Of a stretch of DNA of 64,000 nt, positions 41,335 through 51,532 are shown piece by piece (position 1 is the first letter of the stretch; each line of letters begins with the position of its first letter). Origin of the DNA: Paenibacillus sp. DMB20 (GTDB lineage Bacteria; Bacillota; Bacilli; Paenibacillales; Paenibacillaceae); NCBI RefSeq assembly GCF_000987955.1, contig NZ_LAZU01000040.1:1-64000 (forward strand), given 5' to 3'. Both the position numbers and the translations under genes were made by a program. Below the pieces are notes generated by a model. The model worked only from the letters and a program-made list of their open reading frames with translations. It searched no databases and was not told the origin of the DNA.

Positions 41335-44300
41335 TTGAGGGTAGACGCGAGAAGATGTTCTGCGCTGGTGCTGAGCGCGATCCTTGCTCTTGTTTTATGG
41401 GCGGGCCTTCCGTTTTCGAAAGCGGAGGCTGTCGGGGTGCACCCGTCGCTTCCGGATTGGTCTAAAGCGGGTTATAAAGGCGGGGCGTCCCTCCCGGCGG
41501 GAGGGACGGTCATCGATTTGGCCGCAAAAGGCGTCGTTGCCGATGACGGCGTGGATGATTCCGATGCGCTGCAATCGGTTGTCGACTCGATCCGTAGCGG
41601 TTCTTTAACCGTTAACGGTGCCAAGGTTAGCGAAACCAATCGGGCTGTTTTGCAATTTCCTGCCGGACAAATCGATCTAAGCCAATTCATCCGGGCGGAT
41701 GCCAGTTGGGTTACCTTCAGAGGCGCAGGCTCGGATCCGTCCACAGGAACGAAGATCGTATTCAAGCCTGCCAGCACCTATGTTTCGGACGGCGGCCTTC
41801 CCGTCATCGACGGAAAGCTTTGGCCCGGGTATGGCGCATTTCGCGTGGAAGATCGGGCCAAAAGTCCGAGTGAACCCAATTATGAAGGCAGCATCAATTT
41901 CCATTGGAAAAGCGGCGTTAAAGTAGCCAGCGCAGGCGGCGGAACGAAAGGCAGCAGTCAAGTGAAGTTGGCGAGCGGAGGCGGCAGCAAATTCAAGGCG
42001 GGAGATACGGTCTATGTCGGAGCGGCCAATACGCCGGGGTTTTATGAGCTTATGGGGGCGCCGGAAACGTATTGGATCAATCAGCACATGCGCAGCCAAA
42101 TGTTTAAAGTGACAAGCGTGAGCGGGGATGCGCTGACCATCGACAAACCGCTTGAATTTGACATTCCGTACAGCAATGGCGGGGCGATATTGGGAACGAC
42201 CTATTACAGCAAGGTCATGCCGATCAAACTCGTGGAAGGCGTCGGTTTTGAAAATTTTTATTTCACGCAAGACATCTCCTACACGCCATATAGCCATAAG
42301 AACGCAAACGATTATGATCCGGTCGGCAATCCGAACGGCGTCGGCCTGAAGTATACCAACGAGGCCCCGGAATATGCGATCCATGCGATTGTTTTTAAAT
42401 GGGCCCAAAACGGTTGGGTGAAAGGCGTTCGTACTTACATGACGGGTTCCCACCCGATCGTGACGGAATTTGCGAGACATATGGAGTTTCGGGACAATGT
42501 CATTTTCGGTTCGTGGAATAAAGGCAAGGGAGGGCACGGCTACGTCCGCGGATCCAAATTGTACGACAGCAAAATCATAAATAATACGATTGACCGCGTT
42601 CGCCATTTGACGCTTCAATGGTCGGCAACGGGCAACGTCGTCTCAGGCAATGCCATGACGGTGGATATGAACCTGCATGGAGGTTGGGAGCGCCGCAATT
42701 TGATCGAGAACAATACGATAGCCGTTCCGTATCTTCATCGCAGTTGGGGCGAGGGAGAGGGCGGCGCGGAACCGGAGGGCGGAACATGGTATCCCATCTG
42801 GTATGGAGCGGGTCCTCATGCTTCGAAGTGGTCCGGCTCAAGCGGGGAGCAGAATGTGTTCTTTAACAACACCATGAGCAAGCAGGAAACGGAAGGCGGA
42901 AGTTATACGGCTTATGTCCCTTATCAAGACCCTCGCCGGATCTATCAAATCGGTTGGGACGGAGACAAGTGGGCGCATCTGGAAAAACCGGCGGGAACCC
43001 TCATCAGCACCTGGACGTACAACGAAAAGGCGGACTTTGGACTTTCTCCGAACAAAGGCGTTTATGACTGCCTGACTTTTTCCGGAAACTCCTTATTGGG
43101 AAGCGGAACGGCTGTGGTGAATTGCAGGGGCGACATTCCCGAGGATACGCAAGCGCCTGCTGCTCCGGCAAACTTGGCTGTAACGGGCGTAACCGAATCA
43201 AGCGTATCGCTTTCTTGGGGGGCTTCCACCGACAATGTGGGTGTTACGGGTTATGAGGTATACCAAGGCACGGCCTTGGCTGCTTCGGTTACGGGCACAA
43301 GCGCGACGGTGAGCGGGTTGAGCGCGAGCACGGCATACACGTTCACGGTGAAAGCCAGGGATGCTGCCGGCAACGTATCTGCCGCAAGCAATGCGGCAAC
43401 GGCAACGACAAACGACGGAACGACGCCTCCCTCCGGGAATCTGGCTCTAAACAAAACCGGAACGTCGAGTTCAAATGAAACTTCGAGTTTGGGCGCAGCC
43501 CAAGCTTTCGACGGTAATGCGGCCACAAGATGGGCAAGTTCGGAGGGAACTGATCCGCAATGGATTTATGTGGACCTTGGCTCCGTGAAAAGCATTAATA
43601 AAGTCAAACTCATTTGGGAAGCCGCCTATGGGAAAAGCTACAAAGTCCAAGTATCGACCGATACGGCAGCCCCTGTAAATTGGACGGATGTTTATTCCAC
43701 CGTTACCGGTGACGGAGGGACGGACGAGATTGTTTTCACAGCGCGGGATGCCAGATATGTAAGAATGTATGGTATTTCTAGAGGAACATCCTACGGGTAC
43801 TCTTTGTACGAATTCGAGGTGTACGGTTCCAATGCTCCAAGCGGCGATACACAGGCATGCTCCAATGCGCTGAATTCCACGGCAGCGATCCAAAATGCCA
43901 TGAAAAACGCGAACCCCGGCGATATCATCAGCATTGCTCCGGGAACTTACATCGGCGATGTTTCGACATCCGGAGATACCCCTAGAACCCCGGAAAGCCC
44001 TTATGGACCGGGACTTTTCTTTTCGCAGAAAAATGGGACGGCCGACGCTCCCATCGTGCTGAAAAGCTGCGATCCGCAGAACCGGGCGATTTTAAAAGGA
44101 GTTTCCTTGAACGACGGGTCTTATGGCATTCATTTGACGGGAGACTACTGGGAAATTCGTGATCTTGTCGTCATGAACGCACAAAAAGGAATTGTTGTGG
44201 ATAACGGTAACAACAACTTGTTGAATAACGTGGAGGTACATCTGATCGGAGACGAAGGCGTCCATTTCAGAGACGGCAGCTCGTACAATACGCTGGAGCA

Positions 44301-44814
44301 TTCCAGGATTTACGATACGGGCAACAGGGAGCCGGGGTATGGAGAAGGCGCTTATGTCGGTTCGGACGTAAATGCGCCTTATGAACACGTCCTTATCGGG
44401 AACGCCATCAGATACACCGTATTCGACGGAGACATTACGGCAGAGCATATCGATATCAAGGAAGGGGCGGACGGCACCATAGTCGAGAATTGCACGTTCA
44501 ACGGAACGGGCATAACGGGAGACAATAGCGCCGATAGTTTCGTTGACGTGAAGGGCATCCATTCCGTTATCCGTTATAACGAGGGTTACCGAAACGGAAA
44601 TGAAAAGGTGGTGGACGCGTTTCAGGTACGCACACACGGCACCCTATACCCGACCGGAAAGAACAACGCGTTTTACGGCAATAAGGTGAATCTCGATCAT
44701 GCGCCCGGATACGTGGTATATGCCACAAGTGCCACAACAGGGACAACGGCGCGCGATGACGTCAGAATAGGCGGCGGCAACTTATATAACAAACATGTAA
44801 ATAAGCAGCTATGA
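41335..44814 (+). CDS. Secreted multidomain beta-helix polysaccharide lyase-like protein
   Basis: 1159 residues from TTG 41335 (GGGGAGGGATT upstream). Signal peptide 'CSALVLSAILALVLWAGLPF' ending near 'SKAEA'. Domains: N-terminal right-handed beta-helix of Pectate_lyase_3 type (about 35-600; 'VIDLAAKGVVADDGVDDSDA'), FN3 (about 610-700; 'STDNVGVTGYEVYQG'), F5/8C discoidin carbohydrate-binding domain (about 705-835; 'AQAFDGNAATRWASSEGTDP'), and a second beta-helix (about 845-1159) with 'NAMKNANPGDIISIAPGTYI', like PL6/PL9 enzymes. Two catalytic-type helices in one chain are unusual. Likely attacks an acidic polysaccharide; specificity unknown. Confidence 0.8.
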   Translation: MRVDARRCSALVLSAILALVLWAGLPFSKAEAVGVHPSLPDWSKAGYKGGASLPAGGTVIDLAAKGVVADDGVDDSDALQSVVDSIRSGSLTVNGAKVSETNRAVLQFPAGQIDLSQFIRADASWVTFRGAGSDPSTGTKIVFKPASTYVSDGGLPVIDGKLWPGYGAFRVEDRAKSPSEPNYEGSINFHWKSGVKVASAGGGTKGSSQVKLASGGGSKFKAGDTVYVGAANTPGFYELMGAPETYWINQHMRSQMFKVTSVSGDALTIDKPLEFDIPYSNGGAILGTTYYSKVMPIKLVEGVGFENFYFTQDISYTPYSHKNANDYDPVGNPNGVGLKYTNEAPEYAIHAIVFKWAQNGWVKGVRTYMTGSHPIVTEFARHMEFRDNVIFGSWNKGKGGHGYVRGSKLYDSKIINNTIDRVRHLTLQWSATGNVVSGNAMTVDMNLHGGWERRNLIENNTIAVPYLHRSWGEGEGGAEPEGGTWYPIWYGAGPHASKWSGSSGEQNVFFNNTMSKQETEGGSYTAYVPYQDPRRIYQIGWDGDKWAHLEKPAGTLISTWTYNEKADFGLSPNKGVYDCLTFSGNSLLGSGTAVVNCRGDIPEDTQAPAAPANLAVTGVTESSVSLSWGASTDNVGVTGYEVYQGTALAASVTGTSATVSGLSASTAYTFTVKARDAAGNVSAASNAATATTNDGTTPPSGNLALNKTGTSSSNETSSLGAAQAFDGNAATRWASSEGTDPQWIYVDLGSVKSINKVKLIWEAAYGKSYKVQVSTDTAAPVNWTDVYSTVTGDGGTDEIVFTARDARYVRMYGISRGTSYGYSLYEFEVYGSNAPSGDTQACSNALNSTAAIQNAMKNANPGDIISIAPGTYIGDVSTSGDTPRTPESPYGPGLFFSQKNGTADAPIVLKSCDPQNRAILKGVSLNDGSYGIHLTGDYWEIRDLVVMNAQKGIVVDNGNNNLLNNVEVHLIGDEGVHFRDGSSYNTLEHSRIYDTGNREPGYGEGAYVGSDVNAPYEHVLIGNAIRYTVFDGDITAEHIDIKEGADGTIVENCTFNGTGITGDNSADSFVDVKGIHSVIRYNEGYRNGNEKVVDAFQVRTHGTLYPTGKNNAFYGNKVNLDHAPGYVVYATSATTGTTARDDVRIGGGNLYNKHVNKQL

Positions 44815-44857
44815 CCGTAGGCACCATACCGAAACCAATCCATTAGGAGGAATGGGA

Positions 44858-47619
44858 ATGTTGAGAAAGTGGTCTATTCACGGGCTTTGTTTCGTCTTTT
44901 TGTTGTCGATTTTTTTTCTCACCGGTGTTTGCTGCAGACGATGCCTGCGCAGCAGGCGAGCAAAAGCCGTTTCCCCAGCAAGTAAGCTATGCTGGAATTA
45001 CGAAGCCGAATCATCTCTCGCAGTCGCAATTGAATGCAGACGTCATCGCTTATTATAATGCATGGAAATCCAAATATTTGAAGAGCAACCTGACCTCCTT
45101 GCCCGGCGGATATTATGTGAAAGGCGGCTCAACAGGAGAGACAGACGGGTATGAGGCATTGGGCAATTCAGAAGGTCAAGGATACGGAATGGTTATTACG
45201 GTGTTAATAGCCGGCCATGATCCGAATGCCAAAACCATTTACGACGGCCTGTTCAAAACGGCCAGGACCTATAAAAGCAAGGGGAACCCTAACCTGATGG
45301 GCTGGATTGTAGCGGACGAAAAAAAGCGCGCAGGGACATTTCTATTCGGCGACCGACGGGGATTTGGACATCGCTTATTCGCTTATCCTCGCTCACAATC
45401 AATGGGGTTCCTCCGGAACGATCAATTATTTGGCCGAAGCCAAAAAAATGATAACGGATGGCATTAAGGCGAGCAATGTCACGACCAACAACCGGTTGAA
45501 TCTCGGCGATTGGGATAGCAAAAGCGAGCTGAACACGAGACCTTCGGATTGGATGCTCAGCCATTTAAGAGCCTTTTATGAGGTTACCGGCGATTCAACG
45601 TGGTTGAATGTCATCAATAACCTGTACAACGTTTATAGTCAATTCAGCGCCTCCTATTCGCCGAACACGGGGTTGATTTCGGATTTTGTTATTGACAATC
45701 CTCCGAAGCCCGCTCCGGAATGTTATTTGAAAGAGTTTAAGCCAACGAACGAGTACAACTATAACGCTTCCCGCGTACCGCTGAGAATCGTGATGGATTA
45801 TGCGCTCTACGGCGACATGAGAGCCAAAGCGATCACCGATAAACAGTCTGCCTGGATCAAAGCAAAGACGGGCGGCAACCCCAACAATATTCGGGACGGG
45901 TATCTATTGAACGGAACGGTGTCTTCATATGCAAGCGGGCCGACAGGTGTTTTTGTCTCTTCGTTTATTTCGGGGGGAACCTCGAACAGCGGAAACCAGG
46001 CGTGGATCAACAGCGGCTGGGATTGGATGAAAAGCCATAAATCCGGCTATTACAGCGATACCTACACGCTTTTAAACATGCTGTTCATTTCAGGCAACTG
46101 GTGGAAGCCGGGTCAGGGAGGCAACCCTTCGGATACGCAAGCACCAACGACTCCGACGAATTTGGCCGTAACTGGAACGACTTCGTCCAGTGTCTCGCTT
46201 TCATGGAATGCTTCTACCGACAACGTAGGGGTTACGGGTTATGAAGTTTTTAACGGCTCAGCGCCAGCCGCTTCCGTTACGGGAACGAACGCGACCATCA
46301 GCGGCCTGAGCGCCAACACGACTTACACCTTCACGGTGAAAGCCAAAGATGCCGCCGGCAATATATCCGGCGCAAGCAATGCTGTAACGGCCACGACGAA
46401 TAACGATACAGCATCCCCGAATCTTGCCTTGAACAAAACGGCCGTTGCAAGCTCAAGCGAAGCCTCGGGCTTAGAGCCGGCCAAAGCTTTCGACGGCAGC
46501 CAGGCAACGCGATGGGCAAGCGCAGAAGGCGCTGACCCGCAATGGATTTATGTCGATCTTGGGGCTGTGAAGAACATCAACCGAATCAAATTAAATTGGG
46601 AAGCCGCATATGCGAAAAATTACAAGATTCAAGTATCCGTCGATGACGGGGCCCCTACCCATTGGACGGATGTATTCTCAACGACAACCGGAAATGGCGC
46701 CATGGATGATATCTCCATCCCGGACCAAAATGCGAGATACGTAAGAATGTACGGCACGGCAAGAGGTACCTCCTACGGATATTCCTTATATGAGTTTGAA
46801 GTATACGGAACAGATTCGGGGGGCGGCTTGGATACCGAGGTGCCGTCGGCTCCGGGGAATTTGGCGGTAACGAACGCTACTTCCTCCAGCGTTACGCTTT
46901 CTTGGTCGGCTGCAACGGATAACGTAGGAGTGACGGGCTACGAAATTTATAACGGACCGACGTTGGCTGCCACCGTTACGGACACGGAAGCGACGGTCAG
47001 CGGGTTAAATGCCAACACGGCGTATACGTTTACGGTCAAAGCAAAAGATGCGGCAGGCAACGTATCGGCTGCAAGCAACGAAGTCAGTGCGACTACAAGC
47101 GGAGACACGACGAACCCTGTCAAACTCACGGCGATCGAGGACAGCTTCGTTCGCGGCGGTACGTATGCCGGGGATAATTATGGTTCGCTGAATGCGATGA
47201 CCGTTAAGCTGCGTTCCTCCAATGCCTCTTACGACCGCACAGGATACGTGAAATTCGATACTTCTTCATTAAGCGGGACCGTAAGCTCCGCCATTATAAA
47301 AATCTACGTGACCAATATTCATAGCAATACGACATCCTACAAAATGGAAGCCAGAGGAATCAGCAACGATGTTTGGTCTGAAACGTCGATCAACGCAACC
47401 AACCAACCGACTGAAGCCGGGACGGCGCTGGGTACCGTGACGGTAAGCCAAGAAGGCGTCTATGTGAGCTTTGATGTTACTTCCTTTGTCAACAATCAAT
47501 CGGATGGAACCGTAAGTTTCCGCATCGTCGGGTTAGATGAAGATATGGGCGCAGATTTTGCTTCCAAAGAAAACTCGGATCCCGCAATTCGTCCAGTTCT
47601 TGTCATTAACGAAGGCTAA
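44858..47619 (+). CDS. Secreted GH8 chitosanase/glucanase with FN3, F5/8C and CBM96-like modules, two frameshifts
   Basis: 919 residues after removing one T from 44910-44917 and one A from 45319-45325. ATG 44858 is spaced correctly from TTAGGAGG. Signal peptide to about residue 25. GH8 domain (about 35-420): 'KPFPQQVSYAGITKPNHLSQ', 'SEGQGYGMVITVLIAG' with the proton-donor Glu, 'YSATDGDLDIAYSLILAHNQ' with the catalytic-region Asp residues, 'LNLGDWDSK'. This wording fits the GH8 chitosanase-glucanases of Bacillus and Paenibacillus. Then FN3, F5/8C, FN3 and a DNRLRE/CBM96-like C-terminal domain ('YVKFDTSSLSGTVSSAIIKI'). Confidence 0.9.
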
Positions 47620-47681
47620 TTATAGGCATGGAGCGCGTATGACCGGCACGACATGATTCTTCTTTGGAAAATAACAAAGAC

Positions 47682-47716
47682 AGACATTCTCCCTTCGCGG
47701 AGGATGTCTCTTTTTT
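47682..47716 (+). terminator. Rho-independent terminator after the GH8 gene
   Basis: AGACATTCTCC pairs with GGAGGATGTCT around CTTCGC, followed by CTTTTTT. Repeat copy 4 begins at 47718. Confidence 0.85.
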
Positions 47717-47717
47717 A

Positions 47718-47818
47718 GATATGTATAAGCTTCGCACGCTTCCTTATATCGCAAGAAAAACTTACGCTAAATGCGGTCTGGCTTCCTCGAAAATATACGT
47801 CGATAGACGTTTTTTTTT
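47718..47818. repeat. Intergenic repeat, copy 4 of 5
   Basis: GATATGTATAAG...CTTATATC, then GCAAGAAAAACTTACGCTAA, ATGCGGTCTGGCTTCCTCG, and ACGTCGATAGACGT with T9. The most diverged copy, but the terminal hairpin is perfect. Confidence 0.85.
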
Positions 47819-47988
47819 ATGTGGCAGGAACGATCGATCCTTTTAAACAATAATGCGAAAAAAGTTCATTCCAAGTATTTATGTAACAATTGATAAAATA
47901 TTTTGATAAACTATCGGGTGTAGTAAGCGTTTTCAAATAGGGCGCGGGGAAATAAATATAAAGTTTGATAGGCGAAAGGACACGATTT

Positions 47989-48604
47989 ATGGAGAACATC
48001 ATAAAAAAAAAGCGACATTGAATTTTTCGACCAAATGGCTTCCGAATGGAATAAAGGCGTTCCCCATCATGCCATGTGTTGCATCGATCGGCTGGTTGAG
48101 CGTTTCAGCATTACAAGCGACCATTCCATACTTGATGTGGCGTCGGGAACGGGCATCTTACTCTCCAGATTAACCGATCTGCAGATTCATCCCCGCAGCT
48201 ATGCCGCAATCGACATCTCAAGTAAAATGCTTAACCAGCTGGCTCTGCACTTTCCGGGAACCAGAACGTGCTGTTTGGATTTCGAGAAGGATGTAACCTT
48301 GGATGAGCCTTTTGATTTGGTGATTATATACAATAGCATTCCCCATTTTCAGAATCTCGAAGCCGTTTTCCGCAATGCACACCAGAATTTGAACAATAAC
48401 GGAAAGTTCGTCATAGCCCATTCCCGTACCCGGGCAGGATTGAAGGAACATCATGAAAAAATCGGCTATGTTAGTCCGATAGATCCTATCCCAAGCGACC
48501 GGAGGCTGGTACAATTATCCAAAAAATATCATTTTCAAAACGTGATGCTGCAGGATGAGGAATTCTTCTGTTATTGCGGAGAGAAAAAGAGAGGGGAGAA
48601 CTGA
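47989..48604 (+). CDS. Class I SAM-dependent methyltransferase, one frameshift
   Basis: About 204 residues from ATG 47989 (GAAAGGACAC upstream); one A removed from the A9 run 48003-48011 gives 'KKSDIEFFDQMASEWNKGVP'. Motif I 'SILDVASGTGILLSRL', 'AAIDISSKMLNQLA', and 'DLVIIYNSIPHFQNLEAVFR' define a small-molecule methyltransferase of the Methyltransf_11/25 type. A cre-like AGTAAGCGTTTTCA lies at 47922-47935. The stop overlaps the next ATG by one base. Confidence 0.8.
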
Positions 48605-49578
48605 TGGACTTTACAAACTTTTGGGACGATAGTGATTATGCGCTGAAGGAGTATGTTTCCGAGCCTCCGACGGACGAGCTCATTGCCTCCATCGAGAAAG
48701 AATTGGGATACAAGCTGCCGGCATCCTATATTGCGATGATGAAGGAACACAACGGCGGGATTCCGGTAAATACCTGTTTTCCGACGGATGAGGCAACATC
48801 CTGGGCGGAGGATCATATCGCGATCTCGGGAATTCTCGGAATCGGACGCAAGAAACCGTATTCCTTGTGCGGGGAGTTTGGCAGCCCGTTTATGATTGAG
48901 GAATGGGGTTATCCCGACATCGGGGTAGTGATTTGCGACTGTCCTTCCGCAGGGCACGACGTGGTCATGCTGGATTACCGGGCATGCGGCAGGGACGGGG
49001 AACCGGCGGTCGTTCATGTGGACCAGGAATGCGATTATGAAATTACATACCTGGCGCCGAACTTTGCGGCCTTTATTCAAGGATTGGTAAATGAGGAGGA
49101 ATTTGATAATTCAGAGGAGATGAAGCAGGAGGACCTTAGGAAAGTGGCCGCTGCCCGATTCTCGCCGCTGTTATCGGAACTATGCTCCAAGGTTGCCGAA
49201 GTCGAGGACATAGAAAGCGTCATCCGTTCCATCTGCCAAGAAATCGTGGAAGAAAAGGGCCATTTTTCGTTTCATGCGGATGAACGGTCGATGTTGATGT
49301 ATGACCTGCAATTTTGGCTGTATACGAAGTCGTATCCCCGTACCACCCGTGAACAATACCTGGCTGTTTACGACAAAATGATTGCTTTTGGCAAGGATTT
49401 TGGCACGGGCGGATATGCTCCTGCTTTCATTACCGATTGGCTGGACGCGCGATTGCAGGAGGAACGTATTGTGGAGACTGACGGTATCCTTAGTTTTACG
49501 GCATCCGCGGCACAACAATTAATAGACCGGCTGAACGCCATTGTTATTTCCAGTCCAAAAGGCATTGGCAATGAGTAA
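48604..49578 (+). CDS. SMI1/KNR4 (SUKH) family protein with C-terminal extension
   Basis: 324 residues from ATG 48604. N-terminal SUKH domain: 'IASIEKELGYKLPASYIAMM', 'KEHNGGIPVNTCFPTDEATS', 'ISGILGIGRKKPYSLCGEFG', 'IEEWGYPDIGVVICDCPSAG'. The C-terminal 150 residues are helical and not recognised. SUKH proteins are often immunity proteins of polymorphic toxins but also have housekeeping relatives. No toxin is adjacent. Translationally coupled to the methyltransferase. Confidence 0.8.
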   Translation: MDFTNFWDDSDYALKEYVSEPPTDELIASIEKELGYKLPASYIAMMKEHNGGIPVNTCFPTDEATSWAEDHIAISGILGIGRKKPYSLCGEFGSPFMIEEWGYPDIGVVICDCPSAGHDVVMLDYRACGRDGEPAVVHVDQECDYEITYLAPNFAAFIQGLVNEEEFDNSEEMKQEDLRKVAAARFSPLLSELCSKVAEVEDIESVIRSICQEIVEEKGHFSFHADERSMLMYDLQFWLYTKSYPRTTREQYLAVYDKMIAFGKDFGTGGYAPAFITDWLDARLQEERIVETDGILSFTASAAQQLIDRLNAIVISSPKGIGNE

Positions 49579-49626
49579 TCCATAACGATGGCTAAGCACG
49601 CCATGGCAAGTATACGTGTCAAGCGG

Positions 49627-49660
49627 AAGAACCTCTAAAAGTTATTTTTAGAGGTTCTTT
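49627..49660. terminator. Bidirectional terminator
   Basis: AAGAACCTCTAAAA pairs with TTTTAGAGGTTCTT; T-rich on one side and A-rich on the other, so it can serve both the SUKH gene and the convergent P450 gene. Confidence 0.8.
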
Positions 49661-49665
49661 GTGAA

Positions 49666-49769
49666 GAGATAAGAAAGTATAAGCTTCGGAGACGCTGCTT
49701 CCTTATCCCGCAAGAAAAATTTCTGCTAAATGCGGTCTGTCTTCTGAGAAAGTACGTCGATAGGCGTTC
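49666..49769. repeat. Intergenic repeat, copy 5 of 5
   Basis: GAGATAAGAAAGTATAAGCT, CTTCCTTATCCC, GCAAGAAAAATTTCTGCTAA, ATGCGGTCTGTCTTCTGAG, AAAGTACGTCGATAGGCGTT. The right end reaches the stop codon of the convergent P450 gene (49768-49770), so the usual T tract is missing here. Confidence 0.85.
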
Positions 49770-51148
49770 AAAACCCGATCAATTCATGAATGGTACCGCG
49801 TACAGGCACCCGTTCAAATTTTCCGCCATGCGGGCCGATGTGCAGGGGCATTCCGTGAACAGGGCGCATCATCAGATTCGGGCTGATCCTTGCATCACGG
49901 ACAACCGAATAGCGGTATCGCTGAAGAAGGACAGCAAGGACGATCTTAAGCTCCTGCATGGCAAAATGCCAGCCAATGCACATATGCGGTCCGGCGCTAA
50001 ACGGCAAAAATTCGAACGCGGATGGTTTAAGCTTCTCCCAACGCTGCGGCTTGAACCGATCCGGCTCCTCATATAGCTCGGGCAGCCGATGCGTGACCAG
50101 CTGGCTAAAAAAAGACGTTCGTTCGCTCCGGTAGAGAATATCCGCCCAACTCGGAAGGAGCGGCGGTGATCCGCGTACCGATGCTGGCAGGGGGCATCAA
50201 GCGCAAGCCCTCTTTAATCACCCCGTCCAGCAGCGGCAGTCTTCCAAGCTGCTCCAGCGCTGGCGGGTCTCCGTTCAGCACGGCGTTTAATTCATCCATA
50301 ACGCCGGAATAAACCTCCGGGTGCTGGATGAGCAGAAACAAGGTCCAAGTCAAAGCATTGGCCGTCGTTTCATGTCCGGCGACATATAAGGAGAACGTAT
50401 GCCCGACCAGCTCTTCGTCCGTCAAGGCTGTACCATCCTCATCATGCGCCCGGATAAGAGCGGCAAGCACATCCGGCTTCGAATCCAGATGTTGCCGCTT
50501 ATTATGAATCATCGAACGGATCCGTTCGTTAAGCTGCCCGGCAATGCCGAGTGCGCGATGATAGGGAGTTAAAGGAATATTGACGGGTGCCAGAGTGACC
50601 AACAAAATTGACTTCGTCAGGCGGTAAATCAACTCCCCCATGTGATCCATTTCATGTTCGTCCTGCATACCGAACAGCGTCTTGACAGCGATCCGCTGCG
50701 TTAATTTTTTCATTTCGGCGTTTAACTCTATTTCCGTCCTGCCCCTCCATTCGTCAGCCAACCGTTCTGTAATCATGGCCATATCCTGACCGTATCGGAC
50801 AATTTGGTCATGCTGGAAGGCCGGCTGCATCAGGCGGCGATGCTGTCTGTGTTTTTGTCCGGACATGAGCATTAGGTTATGGTAAAACATATCTCCCAGA
50901 ACGGTGTTTTGGGGGATCTTGACGAATGCCGAGCTGACTTCGAAAAAATCCGGATTGGTTAATATTTGACGGTTCATTTCAGGACCAAAAGCAAACACGG
51001 TCGAAGGCTTGCTGCCTTGGCCTAAAGCGACAATGCTGCCATACGTGTCATGCAGCCAACGTTGAAAGGTAAAAGGGCGACGAAAGAACTTAAACATATT
51101 CGCTTTTGGGCCTAAGACGGAGTAGGGTCCGGGAATGCTGTTCATCAT
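49768..51148 (-). CDS. Cytochrome P450, one frameshift
   Basis: 459 residues. Minus-strand ATG 51148 follows AAAGGATGTG. One base is removed from the homopolymer at 50107-50113, joining 'PERTNVFFSQLVTHRLPELY'. I-helix 'LYVAGHETTANALTW' (A-G-x-E-T), K-helix 'KEGLRLMPP' (ExxR), and the heme-Cys loop 'LPFSAGPHMCIGWHFAM' (FxxGxxxCxG) are intact, so the enzyme should bind heme. Soluble bacterial class; redox partner and substrate unknown. The gene's last codons abut repeat copy 5. Confidence 0.9.
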
Positions 51149-51532
51149 CACACATCCTTTTTTTAAATGTTTTGAAATGAAATGTTTTATATTATTCATA
51201 ATATACAAAATTACGAAAGATGATCAAGATATTTTTGTGCTGGATGAGTCAGAAACGGGAAGAATGATTTATCTCTTTTCGAACCAAGAACAGGAAAATC
51301 ATGTTATGTTATAAACAATGAAATGAATCCACCGAGTATTGGGCTTCGCGTAACATTGTATTCAAGGCATTAGAATGAACAAGATTTTGAATTGGCTGGT
51401 TTATTTAAGCAGGCGCATCAGTCCGGACAATTACAAACCACAGAGGATGTTGTGAAAACATTGATTACCGGCTATTTATAACCATGGGAAAGATCTTATT
51501 GCATTACGGTTTCGGGCTGGAGGAAGGACCCT
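51149..51532. other. Gap with a short gene remnant
   Basis: Around 51388-51480 a plus-strand frame reads FELAGLFKQAHQSGQLQTTE and ends 'VVKTLITGYL', resembling the C-terminus of a short-chain dehydrogenase. An upstream stretch near 51233-51300 also looks protein-like. The rest holds the P450 promoter region. No complete gene. Confidence 0.35.
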
